A stretch of 39,081 nucleotides of DNA from JBMYYE01 sp049609065 (GTDB lineage Bacteria > Pseudomonadota > Alphaproteobacteria > Rhodobacterales > Rhodobacteraceae): the NCBI GenBank assembly GCA_049609065.1, contig JBMYYE010000011.1, positions 1 through 39,081 on the forward strand, read 5' to 3'. Under the pieces are notes generated by a model. It was not told where the DNA came from. It saw only the letters and a program-made list of their open reading frames with translations, and did no database searches. A program made the position numbers and the translations under genes. This document shows positions 7,593-16,413 of this stretch, piece by piece. Numbering within the stretch: position 1 is the stretch's first letter; each line of letters starts with the position of its first letter.

Positions 7593-9542
7593 TCAGCCGC
7601 GATTCATGCGGTTTTCAATGAGATCATCGACCACAGCAGGCTCTGCCAATGTGGAAATATCCCCGAGTGCCCCGTAATCATTTTCCGCGATTTTACGTAA
7701 AATGCGACGCATGATTTTGCCGGAGCGGGTTTTTGGCAAACCTGGCGCCCATTGGATGAGGTCAGGTTTTGCAATCGGCCCGATTTCTGTGCGCACCCAT
7801 GTTTCAAGTTCCTTGCGCAATTCATCGCTTGGCTCTTGGTCATTCATAAGTGTCACATAGGCATAGATGCCTTGGCCTTTGATGTCATGGGGATAGCCCA
7901 CAACGGCCGCTTCGGCGACTTTGGCATGGGCGACGAGGGCGCTTTCGACTTCTGCGGTGCCCATACGGTGGCCAGACACGTTGATCACGTCATCGACGCG
8001 GCCCGTGATCCAGTAGTAGCCATCTTCGTCACGGCGACAGCCGTCACCGGTGAAGTAATAGCCTTTATAGTCACTGAAATAGGTTTGCATAAACCGGTCG
8101 TGGTCGCCATAAACCGTGCGCATTTGGCCCGGCCAGCTGTCTTTCATGCAAAGCACGCCTTCGGTGGCGGTGTCTGTCAATTCTTCGCCTGTTGTCGGCT
8201 CCAAGATCACAGGCTGAATGCCAAAGAATGGTGTGGTTGCAGATCCAGGTTTGGTTGCTGTTGCACCTGGGAAGGGTGTCAACAGATGCCCGCCTGTTTC
8301 CGTTTGCCACCATGTATCAACGATCGGCGTTTTGCCTTTGCCAACCACGTCATTGTACCAGTTCCACGCCTCTGGATTGATCGGTTCGCCAACTGTGCCG
8401 AGAACCTTCAAATCGGAAAGATCACATTTTTCAACGAATTCTGGCCCTTGCCCCATCAACGCGCGAATGGCGGTTGGGGCGGTGTAGAATTGGTTGACCT
8501 TGTGTTTTTCGCAAACTTGCCAGAAACGCGACGCATCTGGATAGGTTGGCACGCCTTCAAACATCACCGTGGTCGCCCCATTGGCGAGGGGGCCGTAGAT
8601 AATATAGCTGTGGCCTGTAACCCACCCCACATCAGCCGTACACCAAAAGACATCGCCTTGGTGATAATCAAAGACCAATTCTTGGGTCATGGAGGCATAA
8701 AGAAGATAGCCGCCTGAGCTATGCACAACGCCTTTGGGTTTGCCAGTTGAACCAGATGTATAAAGGATGAAGAGGGGATCTTCAGCATTCATTTCACGTG
8801 GCGGGCAATCGCCGCTCACGGTGTCCATCATGGCGTTGACGTCTACGTCGCGCCCGTCAACCCACGTTGTTTGACCGCCAGTGCGTTTCACCACGAGGCA
8901 GCGTACTTTGTCTTTGCAGTGCAAAAGTGCTGCATCCGTGTTGGATTTTAGCGCCGTTTTGCGGCCGCCACGAGGGGCTTCGTCGGCGGTGATCACGGCT
9001 TTGGCGTCGCAATCATTGATGCGGTTCGCCAGCGCATCAGGGGAGAAGCCGGCGAAGACGATTGAATGGATCGCGCCGATGCGCGCACAGGCCAACATGG
9101 CATAGGCGGCTTCTGGGATCATCGGGAGGTAAATGATCACACGGTCGCCTGCGACGATGCCTTGGGATTTCAAAACATTGGCGAAACGGTTCACCTTGTC
9201 ATGCAATTCAGTATAGGTGATGTGTAAGGCATCATCATTGGGATCATCAGGTTCCCAGATAATTGCCGTTTGATCGCCACGGGTTTCTAAATGGCGATCA
9301 ACACAGTTTGCGGCGACATTGATGCCGCCATCTTCGAACCATTTGATGTCAACTTTACCATGTTCAAAGCTGGTGTTTTTCACCTTCGTGTAAGGTGTCA
9401 TCCAATCGAGGCGCTTGCCTTGTTCGCCCCAAAATGCATCAGGGTTGGTGATGGATGCGGTGTACATTTCTTGGTATTTATCAGCGGAAATATGTGCGTT
9501 TGCTGCAAATTCAGCGCTTGGTGGATACATCTTATCGGACAT
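7593..9542 (-). CDS. acs: Acetate--CoA ligase (acetyl-CoA synthetase)
   Basis: A 649-residue AMP-forming acetyl-CoA synthetase that converts acetate, ATP and CoA to acetyl-CoA in the cytoplasm. Visible are the N-terminal Acs domain, the P-loop LYTSGSTGKPKG (about 265), the acetate-pocket/adenosine block TWWQTETGGHLLTP (about 413), the TGDGCRRDEDGYYWITGRVDD hinge region, and the C-terminal TRSGKIMRR. The lysine there is K609, matching the position acetylated in the Salmonella enzyme, so post-translational control is likely. Length is standard. It lies 64 bases behind livF on the same strand with no obvious independent promoter, so it may be the last gene of the ABC transporter operon. A strong terminator follows. 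A ScfR-type regulator and a symporter-kinase are encoded beyond the transporter. Confidence 0.97.
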   Translation of the reverse strand: MSDKMYPPSAEFAANAHISADKYQEMYTASITNPDAFWGEQGKRLDWMTPYTKVKNTSFEHGKVDIKWFEDGGINVAANCVDRHLETRGDQTAIIWEPDDPNDDALHITYTELHDKVNRFANVLKSQGIVAGDRVIIYLPMIPEAAYAMLACARIGAIHSIVFAGFSPDALANRINDCDAKAVITADEAPRGGRKTALKSNTDAALLHCKDKVRCLVVKRTGGQTTWVDGRDVDVNAMMDTVSGDCPPREMNAEDPLFILYTSGSTGKPKGVVHSSGGYLLYASMTQELVFDYHQGDVFWCTADVGWVTGHSYIIYGPLANGATTVMFEGVPTYPDASRFWQVCEKHKVNQFYTAPTAIRALMGQGPEFVEKCDLSDLKVLGTVGEPINPEAWNWYNDVVGKGKTPIVDTWWQTETGGHLLTPFPGATATKPGSATTPFFGIQPVILEPTTGEELTDTATEGVLCMKDSWPGQMRTVYGDHDRFMQTYFSDYKGYYFTGDGCRRDEDGYYWITGRVDDVINVSGHRMGTAEVESALVAHAKVAEAAVVGYPHDIKGQGIYAYVTLMNDQEPSDELRKELETWVRTEIGPIAKPDLIQWAPGLPKTRSGKIMRRILRKIAENDYGALGDISTLAEPAVVDDLIENRMNRG

Positions 9543-9565
9543 GTCCCCTCCTTAAAGAGTGTTGC

Positions 9566-9593
9566 GAAGCCGCCTCTTCCTCAAGGCGGCTTC
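9566..9593 (-). repeat. Inverted repeat (hairpin) between livF and acs
   Basis: A perfect 9-bp dyad, GAAGCCGCC against GGCGGCTTC, with a 10-base loop. It lacks a clear U-tract in either direction. It may stabilise the upstream transcript or attenuate read-through from the liv genes into acs. Confidence 0.6.
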
Positions 9594-9606
9594 TGATATT
9601 ATGCGA

Positions 9607-10338
9607 TTAGATCGCGAGGTATTCTTGGCGTAGTGCCTCATTATCGAGAACATCTTGGGCGGAGCCATCATACACGACTTTACCCGTGTCGAGGATCACA
9701 GCACGATCCGCCAAGTTCAACGCACGGACGGCGTTTTGCTCAACGATGATTGTGGTGATGCCTTGTTCCTTAATGATGCCAAGGGTTTTTTCGATCTCAT
9801 CCACGATCACAGGTGCAAGCCCCTCATAGGGTTCATCCAGCAAAAGGACCTTAATGTCGCGAGCCAAGGTGCGCGCGATAGCAAGCATTTGCTGTTCCCC
9901 ACCAGAAAGCGTCACCCCCTCTTGGTTGCGGCGTTCACGAAGACGCGGGAAGAGATCATATAGGCGATCAATGGACCAACCAACAGGCTCCACGATTTGT
10001 GCCAGTTTGAGGTTTTCCTCAACCGTAAGGCCTGGAATGATGCGGCGATCTTCTGGCACCAAACCGATGCCTGCAATGGACGCTTCGTGGGCGCGCATCG
10101 TGTGGACATGTTTGTGATCGAGCCAGATTTCACCATGGGTCAATTGTGGATCATCCAGACGCGCGATGGTACGTAGGGTGGATGTTTTACCTGCCCCGTT
10201 TCGCCCCAAAAGCGCTAGGATTTCGCCTTCATGCACGTTGAAGGAAACACCTTGCACGATATAGCTTTCGCCATAATAGGCATGGATGTCATAGACCGAA
10301 AAATAGGCGGGTGCGTTTGTCGCATGTGATTTGCTCAT
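9607..10338 (-). CDS. ABC transporter ATP-binding protein, LivF type
   Basis: A 243-residue cytoplasmic ATPase of the high-affinity branched-chain amino acid (HAAT) family, LivF subgroup. Walker A is GRNGAGKTST (about 45), the signature motif is LSGGEQQMLAIA (about 145), Walker B is VLLLDEPYEGLAP, and the switch histidine is replaced by VEQN, as is typical of LivF. It would pair with the LivG-type ATPase encoded 11 bases upstream to power the two permeases. The substrate is set by the binding protein and is not known: HAAT systems carry amino acids, urea, amides and short carboxylates. Clustering with acs and a short-chain acyl regulator favours an organic acid, by inference only. Confidence 0.93.
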   Translation of the reverse strand: MSKSHATNAPAYFSVYDIHAYYGESYIVQGVSFNVHEGEILALLGRNGAGKTSTLRTIARLDDPQLTHGEIWLDHKHVHTMRAHEASIAGIGLVPEDRRIIPGLTVEENLKLAQIVEPVGWSIDRLYDLFPRLRERRNQEGVTLSGGEQQMLAIARTLARDIKVLLLDEPYEGLAPVIVDEIEKTLGIIKEQGITTIIVEQNAVRALNLADRAVILDTGKVVYDGSAQDVLDNEALRQEYLAI

Positions 10339-10349
10339 ATTCGGGCCTC

Positions 10350-11111
10350 CTAAACCTGCTGTGTCTCACCGAGATAGGCCTCTTGGACCTTCGGATGACC
10401 TTTGATGTTTTCTGGTGTGTCTTCAACCAAAGGCGTGCCTTGGGCCAAAACGGTGATGCGCTCAGCTAAGCTAAAGACCACGTGCATATCATGTTCGATG
10501 ATCGCAATGGTGAGGTCATGCTTTGCTTTGATCTCTTTTAAGAGTTCAATCGTGTTGTTGGTATCCGCACGTGCCATACCCGCCGTTGGCTCATCGAGCA
10601 AAAGAAGCTTGGGTTCTTGGACCAAACACATGGCCATTTCCAAGCGACGTTTATCCCCCCGTGAAAGCGATGCAGAATGCATATCTTTCTTTTCGAGCAT
10701 ATTCACATCGGCCAGCATCTGTTCCGCCTTTTCGACAATGTCGCGTTCTTGGGCGATGGTTTCAAATGCATGCATCCGAAACGCCCCATCCCGTTTGGCA
10801 AAACACGGGATCAACATGTTTTCAAACACGGAGAGATCACCAAAGATCTCAGGCGTTTGGAACACGCGGCTGATGCCCATCTGATTGATTTCGTGGGGTT
10901 TGCGGCCAAGTACAGATTGGCCATCAAACATCACGGAGCCTTCGTCAGGAATGAGTTTCCCGATCAAGCAGTTCAGAAGGGTGGATTTACCAGCCCCATT
11001 GGGGCCGATGATTGCGTGGACTGAGTTTTCCTCAACCGATAGGTTTACGTCGCCAAGCGCCTGCAGGCCTCCGAAACGCTTACCAACACCTTTGACTTCT
11101 AAAAGTCCCAT
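10350..11111 (-). CDS. ABC transporter ATP-binding protein, LivG type
   Basis: A 253-residue ATPase of the HAAT family, LivG subgroup. Walker A is GPNGAGKST (about 37), the Q-loop region SRVFQTPEIFGDLSV follows, the signature is LSRGDKRRLEMAM (about 150, with R replacing the second G of LSGGE, tolerated in this group), Walker B is LLLLDEPTAGM, and the switch is IIEHDM. The C-terminal extension of about 25 residues with an AYLG end is typical of LivG. It sits between the LivM-type permease gene (15 bases away) and the LivF-type gene in one minus-strand operon. It energises import across the inner membrane. Confidence 0.93.
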   Translation of the reverse strand: MGLLEVKGVGKRFGGLQALGDVNLSVEENSVHAIIGPNGAGKSTLLNCLIGKLIPDEGSVMFDGQSVLGRKPHEINQMGISRVFQTPEIFGDLSVFENMLIPCFAKRDGAFRMHAFETIAQERDIVEKAEQMLADVNMLEKKDMHSASLSRGDKRRLEMAMCLVQEPKLLLLDEPTAGMARADTNNTIELLKEIKAKHDLTIAIIEHDMHVVFSLAERITVLAQGTPLVEDTPENIKGHPKVQEAYLGETQQV

Positions 11112-11126
11112 TATAGCGTTCCTTTC

Positions 11127-12350
11127 TTATTCGCCGACATGTTTTTGGTCTTCGGGGTGGTGTTCTGGATCGTAGTCATCACCGCCGGATTTTTTCCCGC
11201 GACGTTTGATCCAGTTCGCCACACGTTGGCCACCTTCGATGAGACCACCGGGCAAGAATGTCACAACAAGCATGAACAAGATGCCAAGCGTCAGGTGCCA
11301 GCCTTTGCCCACAAACGGATGGATGATGAAGACGATGAAGTCTTCCATGCCGTCTGGAAGGAAGCTGAACCAACCATGAAGAACATTGTCGTTGATTTTG
11401 GAGAAGATGTTCTCAAAGTATTTGATGAACCCTGCGCCGATGACTGGGCCCATAAGCGTACCCGCACCGCCAAGAATGGTCATCAAAACAACCTCACCTG
11501 ACGCGGTCCATTGCATACGCTCGGCGCCTGCAAGTGGATCCATTGATGCAAGCAAACCACCCGCAAGACCCGCATACATGCCGGAGATTACGAAGGCCGC
11601 CAATGTATATGGACGTGAATTCAACCCCGTATAGTTCATCCGTGTTTGATTGGTTTTCACCGCACGTAGCATTAAGCCAAATGGCGAACGGAAGATCCGC
11701 AAGCTGACATAGAAGGCAAGGATCGCGATGATGGCACAAAAGTAGTAGCCAACATTAAACGTAAACACGCGGCCAAGAAGTTCAATCTTGGTGGAGCTGT
11801 TCATCGCCAAGCCAAAGATGTTGGTCACAGGAAGCGACCCTGCTTCTGCGACGCCATCCAAGATCCGTGGATCATCGAGCGAGAGCTGAAGGCCGGTTTC
11901 CCCATTGGTGATGGGTGTCAAAACTGAATAGGCGAGGTTGAAAGACATCTGCGCGAAGGCAAGCGTCAAGATTGAGAAGTAAATCCCAGAGCGACGCAAG
12001 CTGACATAGCCAATCACAAGCGCGAAGAGGCCAGACATGATCACCGCCAAGATAAGGCCTGGGATCACGTTCATTGACAGAAGCTTGAACATCCAAACTG
12101 CTGAATAGGACCCCACACCCAAGAAGGCGGCATGACCAAAGGAGAGATACCCTGTGAGGCCAAAGAGGATGTTAAAGCCGATGGCAAAGATCCCAAAGAT
12201 CGCAAAGCGTTGCATGAGATCCGGGTAGCCCGCGTTAAATTGCGCCAAGCCAGAGCCTTCGGCAAAAGGTTGCAAGAGGATCGGTGTGAACAATGTGAGG
12301 AACACAACGATCAACAAGAATTTAGTGTCTTTTTGATTTAATCCGAGCAT
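11127..12350 (-). CDS. ABC transporter permease, LivM type
   Basis: A 407-residue inner-membrane permease of the LivM branch of HAAT transporters. It has about ten hydrophobic segments. Family signatures include FAIFGIFAIGFNILFGLTGYLSFGHAAFLG (residues about 48-77, the FGxTGxxSxGHA block), AFAQMSFNLAYS, and the GGAGTLMGPVIGA motif near residue 295, which corresponds to the ATPase-coupling loop. The C-terminal tail is charged and cytoplasmic (RVANWIKRRGKK, then an acidic/His-rich end). It is longer than many LivM proteins because of an added loop near residues 320-350. The start lies four bases from the LivH-type gene, so the two are cotranscribed. Confidence 0.93.
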   Translation of the reverse strand: MLGLNQKDTKFLLIVVFLTLFTPILLQPFAEGSGLAQFNAGYPDLMQRFAIFGIFAIGFNILFGLTGYLSFGHAAFLGVGSYSAVWMFKLLSMNVIPGLILAVIMSGLFALVIGYVSLRRSGIYFSILTLAFAQMSFNLAYSVLTPITNGETGLQLSLDDPRILDGVAEAGSLPVTNIFGLAMNSSTKIELLGRVFTFNVGYYFCAIIAILAFYVSLRIFRSPFGLMLRAVKTNQTRMNYTGLNSRPYTLAAFVISGMYAGLAGGLLASMDPLAGAERMQWTASGEVVLMTILGGAGTLMGPVIGAGFIKYFENIFSKINDNVLHGWFSFLPDGMEDFIVFIIHPFVGKGWHLTLGILFMLVVTFLPGGLIEGGQRVANWIKRRGKKSGGDDYDPEHHPEDQKHVGE

Positions 12351-12353
12351 GTC

Positions 12354-13394
12354 TTATTCCTCCATCACGCCTTTGCGACCCATAAGGCCACGAGGACGGG
12401 TCAATAGGATCAAAATGGCAATCACATAGATGATAATTTGGTCGATCCCTGGGATGATGTTTTTGATCACGTTCATAGACGCGAAGCTTTCACAAATCCC
12501 AAGGAGGAAACCCGCCGCAACGGCGCCTCGTAAGGAGCCCATGCCACCTACAACAACCACAACGAAGCTGAGGACCAGAAAATCCATACCCATGTGGTAG
12601 TTCGGCGAATTGATCGGCGCGTACATCACGCCTGCAACACCCGCAACGGAGGCCGCGATGCCAAACATGATGGTAAACCGTTTGTCGATATCGATGCCCA
12701 AAAGGCCAACGGTTTCACGGTCTGCCATACCTGCACGCACAACCATCCCAAATGTGGTCATGTTGAGGAAGGCAAAGACGCCTGAAATCACGATCGCCGC
12801 GAAAACGAAATACACCATGCGCCAGTAAGGATAGATAATGACATTGGGGTCAAAGCCCAAAAGCTGACCAAAATCAAAAGAGCCCTTAAAGACATCAGGT
12901 GCAGGGGTGGGGATAGGGTTCGCGCCAAAGAAGTATTTCACGACCTCTTGCAACACGATCGCCAGACCAAAGGTCACAAGGATCTGATCCGCGTGTGGGC
13001 GTTTGTAGAAATGCTTAATAAGTCCGCGTTCCATGATGTAGCCAACCGCCAGCATCACTGGAATAGAAAATAAAATGGCCAGTGGGACGGACCAGTCGAT
13101 GATCGAGGCCCCCGTTTCTGTGCCAAACCAGCTTTCTACATACGGTGTTTTGATCACCGCTGGATTGCCCAAGAAATCTTTCTTGGTTGGATCGATCGTT
13201 TCAAAAGAAAGCGTCAATATACGTTGCAAGGTCACGGAGCAAAATGCACCGATCATGAAGAGCGCGCCGTGAGCAAAGTTCACGACACCGAGCGTGCCAA
13301 AAATAAGCGTAAGCCCAAGCGCGATGAGCGCATAGGCTGACCCTTTGTCAAGGCCGTTCAGAATTTGAAGTAGGATGGCGTCCATCTTCCCCAC
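12354..13394 (-). CDS. ABC transporter permease, LivH type
   Basis: A 346-residue inner-membrane permease of the LivH branch. It begins with the conserved LLQILNGLDKGSAYALIALGLTLIFGTLGVVNFAHGALFMIGA block, has about eight membrane segments, and carries the coupling motif VVVVGGMGSLRGAVAAGFLLG near residue 285. An insertion of roughly 40 residues (about 60-100, with the FETIDPTKKDFLGNP stretch) between the first and second core segments makes it longer than E. coli LivH (308) and is typical of a subset of HAAT permeases. It lies 82 bases behind the binding-protein gene, with a hairpin in that gap, and four bases before the LivM-type gene. Confidence 0.93.
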   Translation of the reverse strand: MGKMDAILLQILNGLDKGSAYALIALGLTLIFGTLGVVNFAHGALFMIGAFCSVTLQRILTLSFETIDPTKKDFLGNPAVIKTPYVESWFGTETGASIIDWSVPLAILFSIPVMLAVGYIMERGLIKHFYKRPHADQILVTFGLAIVLQEVVKYFFGANPIPTPAPDVFKGSFDFGQLLGFDPNVIIYPYWRMVYFVFAAIVISGVFAFLNMTTFGMVVRAGMADRETVGLLGIDIDKRFTIMFGIAASVAGVAGVMYAPINSPNYHMGMDFLVLSFVVVVVGGMGSLRGAVAAGFLLGICESFASMNVIKNIIPGIDQIIIYVIAILILLTRPRGLMGRKGVMEE

Positions 13395-13432
13395 CTGATG
13401 TAAATAATTGAATTTTCAGATAAACTGAGGCA

Positions 13433-13457
13433 ATCGGGCGACATGCTGCCGCCCGAT
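13433..13457 (-). repeat. Intergenic hairpin between binding-protein and permease genes
   Basis: A perfect 8-bp stem (ATCGGGCG/CGCCCGAT) with a 9-base loop sits 20 bases after the binding-protein stop. There is no U-run. In ABC operons such a hairpin commonly lets the binding protein be made in excess by protecting its mRNA or reducing read-through. Confidence 0.65.
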
Positions 13458-13476
13458 GCCGTGTTCGCGTCAGGAC

Positions 13477-14820
13477 TTAGCCTGCGTTACATGTGCCAAG
13501 AGCACCGCCTGCAAACATTGGGTGGTTCGCATCATAAGTCACCTGACCTGCAGGTGTTACTTCTACGATTTCCAAGAGGTCATATTCGGATGTTGGGTTT
13601 TCTTTCCCTTTCACCACGAGCACATCTTTGAAGCACTGGTGATCTTCTGCACGGTAAAGTGTTTTACCATTGCCAAGACCGTCGAACTCAAAGCCTTCCA
13701 ATGCTTCTGCAACGCCACATGGGTTGTGGGTGCCAGCGCGTTCACACGCGTCTGCATATAGAAGTGTCTGACAGTAAACAGTGTGTGCCGCCTGTGAAGG
13801 AGGGAAGCCATACTTTTCACCAAAGGACTTAACGAATGCTTTAGACGCGTCGTCTTGCAAAGACCAGTGCCAGTTTGTGGAGCCAAAGATACCTTTAACG
13901 TTTTCGCCTGCACCTTTCGCCATGAGGCGAGAGTAGAGAGGAACAACGATTTCAAAGTTCTTACCGTTCACAACTTTGTCTTTGAGGCCAAACTGAACAG
14001 CGTTTGTCAAAGAGTTCACCATGTTGCCGCCGTAGTGGTTCAAGACCAAGACGTCTGCACCGGAGTTAAGAACAGGCGCGATGTAAGATGAGAAATCTGT
14101 CGCAGCCAATGGCGTGCGTACTTTCTCAACTGTGTTCCAGCCCAAAGCTTCTGTCGCAGCTGCGATAGATTCTTCTTGCGTCCAGCCCCATGTGTAGTCA
14201 GCAGTAAGGTGGTAAGCCGTACGATCAGAACCATACATTTTCTGAAGAACAGGCGCCAAAGCCGCACCAGACATGTAACCGTTAAAGAAGTGACGGAAGC
14301 CGTTGGCTTTCTTATCTTTACCAGTTGTGTCGTTGGAGTGGGTAAGACCCGCCATGAAGATCACGCCAGCCTCTTGGCAGAGACCTTGAACCGCGATCGC
14401 CACACCAGAAGAAGACCCGCCAGTGATCATCACTGCGCCGTCTTTTTCGATCATGGATTTCGCAGATGCACGTGCTGCGTCTGATTTGGTTTGCGTGTCG
14501 CCTGTGACGAACTCAACCTTCTTGCCAAGGATACCGTTCCCTTGGAGCGCTTTTGATGAAAACGTGTTCATCATGCCGCCGTCGCCGCCACCATTGAGGT
14601 GCTCAACCGCAAGCTCATATGCGCGAAGTTCATCCGCGCCTTCGTCCGCATAAGGACCAGTTTGTGGCACGTTGAAGCCAAGCGTTACAGATTTGCCAGT
14701 TGGCTCATTTGTATACGCGGCCGCAGATTGCGCCGTGAAGATCGTAGGCATTGCAACGCCAGCGCCGGCAACGGCACCCGTTTTCAATAGGCCACGACGT
14801 GTAAGTAGTGATTTGGACAT
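13477..14820 (-). CDS. ABC transporter substrate-binding protein (periplasmic, Tat-type signal)
   Basis: A 447-residue periplasmic binding protein of the type-1 (LivK/HAAT) fold. The N-terminus has a twin-arginine signal (LTRRGLLKTG, then a hydrophobic stretch and AQSAAA), suggesting folded export. The mature part begins VTLGFNVPQTGPYADEGADELRAYELAVEHLNGGG, and contains the cleft motif MITGGSSSGVAIAVQ and the hinge block HLTADYTWGWTQEESI. Several cysteines occur late (CGVAEAL, HQCFKDV, and the final CNAG). It is first in the operon, with a GGAGG ribosome binding site. Its ligand is unknown; it is not clearly LivK, UrtA or AmiC. Proximity to acs and the ScfR-type regulator suggests a short carboxylate or its derivative (inference). 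Confidence 0.9.
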   Translation of the reverse strand: MSKSLLTRRGLLKTGAVAGAGVAMPTIFTAQSAAAYTNEPTGKSVTLGFNVPQTGPYADEGADELRAYELAVEHLNGGGDGGMMNTFSSKALQGNGILGKKVEFVTGDTQTKSDAARASAKSMIEKDGAVMITGGSSSGVAIAVQGLCQEAGVIFMAGLTHSNDTTGKDKKANGFRHFFNGYMSGAALAPVLQKMYGSDRTAYHLTADYTWGWTQEESIAAATEALGWNTVEKVRTPLAATDFSSYIAPVLNSGADVLVLNHYGGNMVNSLTNAVQFGLKDKVVNGKNFEIVVPLYSRLMAKGAGENVKGIFGSTNWHWSLQDDASKAFVKSFGEKYGFPPSQAAHTVYCQTLLYADACERAGTHNPCGVAEALEGFEFDGLGNGKTLYRAEDHQCFKDVLVVKGKENPTSEYDLLEIVEVTPAGQVTYDANHPMFAGGALGTCNAG

Positions 14821-14847
14821 AAAATCCTCCCAGTTTGTGAAAATGAA

Positions 14848-14865
14848 CTCTGTCTCCCCACAGAG
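14848..14865 (-). repeat. Stem-loop in the 5' leader of the binding-protein gene
   Basis: CTCTGT and ACAGAG form a 6-bp stem around CTCCCC, about 28 bases before the start codon and upstream of the GGAGG ribosome binding site. A role in mRNA stability is possible; no known riboswitch is recognised. Confidence 0.45.
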
Positions 14866-14948
14866 TCCGAGCCTTTTACAAGGATGCAGCCATTATCGCG
14901 CTGAATTAGAAAATTTATCAACAAATCCCTTTGGTTATTGGATTTTTT

Positions 14949-14962
14949 TGTAAACTTTTACA
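14949..14962. promoter_or_regulatory. Candidate operator, TGTAAA-N2-TTTACA palindrome
   Basis: A perfect 6-2-6 dyad (TGTAAACTTTTACA) lies in the 215-base spacer between the divergent transporter operon and the ScfR-type regulator gene. A further half-site, TTTGTAAA, lies at 14979-14986. RamB/ScfR-family regulators are known to bind AT-rich sites containing TTTGCAAA-like cores, so this is a reasonable autoregulatory/operon control site. Binding is not shown. Confidence 0.5.
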
Positions 14963-15035
14963 CAATACCACTGTATACTTTGTAAATAAATTATCTCGCG
15001 CTTGCAGAAAGCCACTGAAAAATACAGGAAAAACA

Positions 15036-16331
15036 ATGTCGCGTACCTCACTCACAGGGAGCCGGATCCGTGAACGGCGCATGGTTTTAGGGCTGCGCCA
15101 AGCTGAATTGGCTCGTATCGCAGGAATTTCGGCCGCGTATCTCAATTTGATCGAACATAATCGCCGCAGAATCGGCGGAAAACTCTTGCTTGATATTGCG
15201 CGTATTTTGGATGTTGAGCCTGCACATCTCTCAGAAGGTGCCGAAATGGCGCTTGTGTCGAGCTTGGAAATCGCCGCTGCTGGGCGTGAAGCGGATGTGG
15301 AAACCCAACATATCAATGAATTTGTCGGTCGCTTCCCCGGTTGGGCGAGGTTTCTGTCAGAGCTCCACGGCCGTGGGGAAACGCTCACCCAGACGGTGGA
15401 GGTTCTCACCGATCGCTTGGCTCACGATCCGCAACTCTCTAGCTCTTTGCATGAGATGCTGAGTTCTGTGACCTCTATTCGCTCGACCTCTTCCATTTTG
15501 GCGCGCAGCGACGATATTGACCCCAATTGGCAAGCGCGTTTTCAAAAGAACCTATTCGAAGACGCGGTGCGCTTGGCTGAGAGTTCCCAAGCCTTGGTTG
15601 CCTATTTGGATAGCGCAACGGATATGGGGGAAATCACATTGACCCCCCAAGAGGAAATCGGTGCATATCTTGAGGCTGTGGGACACCACATTCCCGCGCT
15701 AGAAAATGGCGATATGGAAACGGCGCGTGCTGATGTTGCCCATTTAGGTCAAGACGCACGCGGGCTTTTGGATCAGTTTTTCACAACCTATCTTGAGGAT
15801 GTAAAACGGCTCCCTCTTTCGCAATTTCAAGAGGCAGCGGCGACCTTGTCCTACCAACCTGATCTACTGGCTGAAATGTTTTCGGTGTCGCTTCCTGCGG
15901 TGTTTCGCCGGTTGGCGAGCCTGCCATTTGAAGATCCCACACAGCGTATTGGTCTTGTGGTCGCTGATGGGGCAGGGGCGATTTCGTATCGAAAGCCGAT
16001 TGACGGGTTTGCGATCCCGCGTATCGGGGCGGCCTGCGCGCTTTGGCCGCTTTTTCATGCTCTATCAGTCCCGTCCCAGCTGATGCAGCATTGGGTGTCG
16101 CAAATGTCACGGGATGCGCTTGATATTGCGTGTTTTTCCTATGCGCATCCCAAAGGAAAACCCGCGCTCAATGCGCCGCGGATTTTAGAGAGCCACATGC
16201 TCTTGGTGCCTCAGCTGTTGCTTCCTGAACGCGCTGGGCCGCGTTTTGATATGGGCAGCACATGCCGCATTTGCCCAAAGAGACAATGTGACGCGCGCCG
16301 TGAGCCTTCAGTTTTGGCCGAAGAGTTTTGA
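15036..16331 (+). CDS. ScfR/RamB-family short-chain acyl-CoA-type transcriptional regulator (XRE HTH + DUF2083)
   Basis: A 431-residue regulator. The start is set at the ATG following AGGA at 15026; 35 upstream in-frame codons lack a ribosome site and overlap the candidate operator. Residues about 5-62 form an XRE-type helix-turn-helix (RERRMVLGLRQAELARIAGISAAYLNLIEHNRR). The long C-terminal part matches the IrrE-like plus DUF2083 architecture of RamB (Corynebacterium, acetate metabolism), PrpC-type regulators and the ScfR group. It ends in a cysteine cluster, STCRICPKRQC, which could bind metal or an Fe-S cluster or act as a redox element. It is divergent from the ABC transporter/acs unit. 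Probable role: sensing acyl-CoA or thiol metabolites and controlling acetate/propionate use. Confidence 0.88.
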   Translation: MSRTSLTGSRIRERRMVLGLRQAELARIAGISAAYLNLIEHNRRRIGGKLLLDIARILDVEPAHLSEGAEMALVSSLEIAAAGREADVETQHINEFVGRFPGWARFLSELHGRGETLTQTVEVLTDRLAHDPQLSSSLHEMLSSVTSIRSTSSILARSDDIDPNWQARFQKNLFEDAVRLAESSQALVAYLDSATDMGEITLTPQEEIGAYLEAVGHHIPALENGDMETARADVAHLGQDARGLLDQFFTTYLEDVKRLPLSQFQEAAATLSYQPDLLAEMFSVSLPAVFRRLASLPFEDPTQRIGLVVADGAGAISYRKPIDGFAIPRIGAACALWPLFHALSVPSQLMQHWVSQMSRDALDIACFSYAHPKGKPALNAPRILESHMLLVPQLLLPERAGPRFDMGSTCRICPKRQCDARREPSVLAEEF

Positions 16332-16413
16332 CAAAGCCTAGAAAACGTTGAATAGTCCTCTGACGCGTTGATTTCGCGTGTTTATAGGGGCACATCAGCC
16401 AAGGGAGGGGCGG

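Noticed and set aside
7752..8717. A 321-codon plus-strand frame inside acs
   Set aside because: It is the complementary shadow of the conserved acs coding sequence, with unnatural Cys/His/Phe composition.
13477..14820. Binding protein as UrtA (urea)
   Set aside because: The overall sequence does not match UrtA by recall, and no urease or urtBCDE arrangement is present.
15357..16110. Minus-strand frames within the ScfR-type regulator
   Set aside because: They are antisense to a gene with a clear HTH and family architecture.
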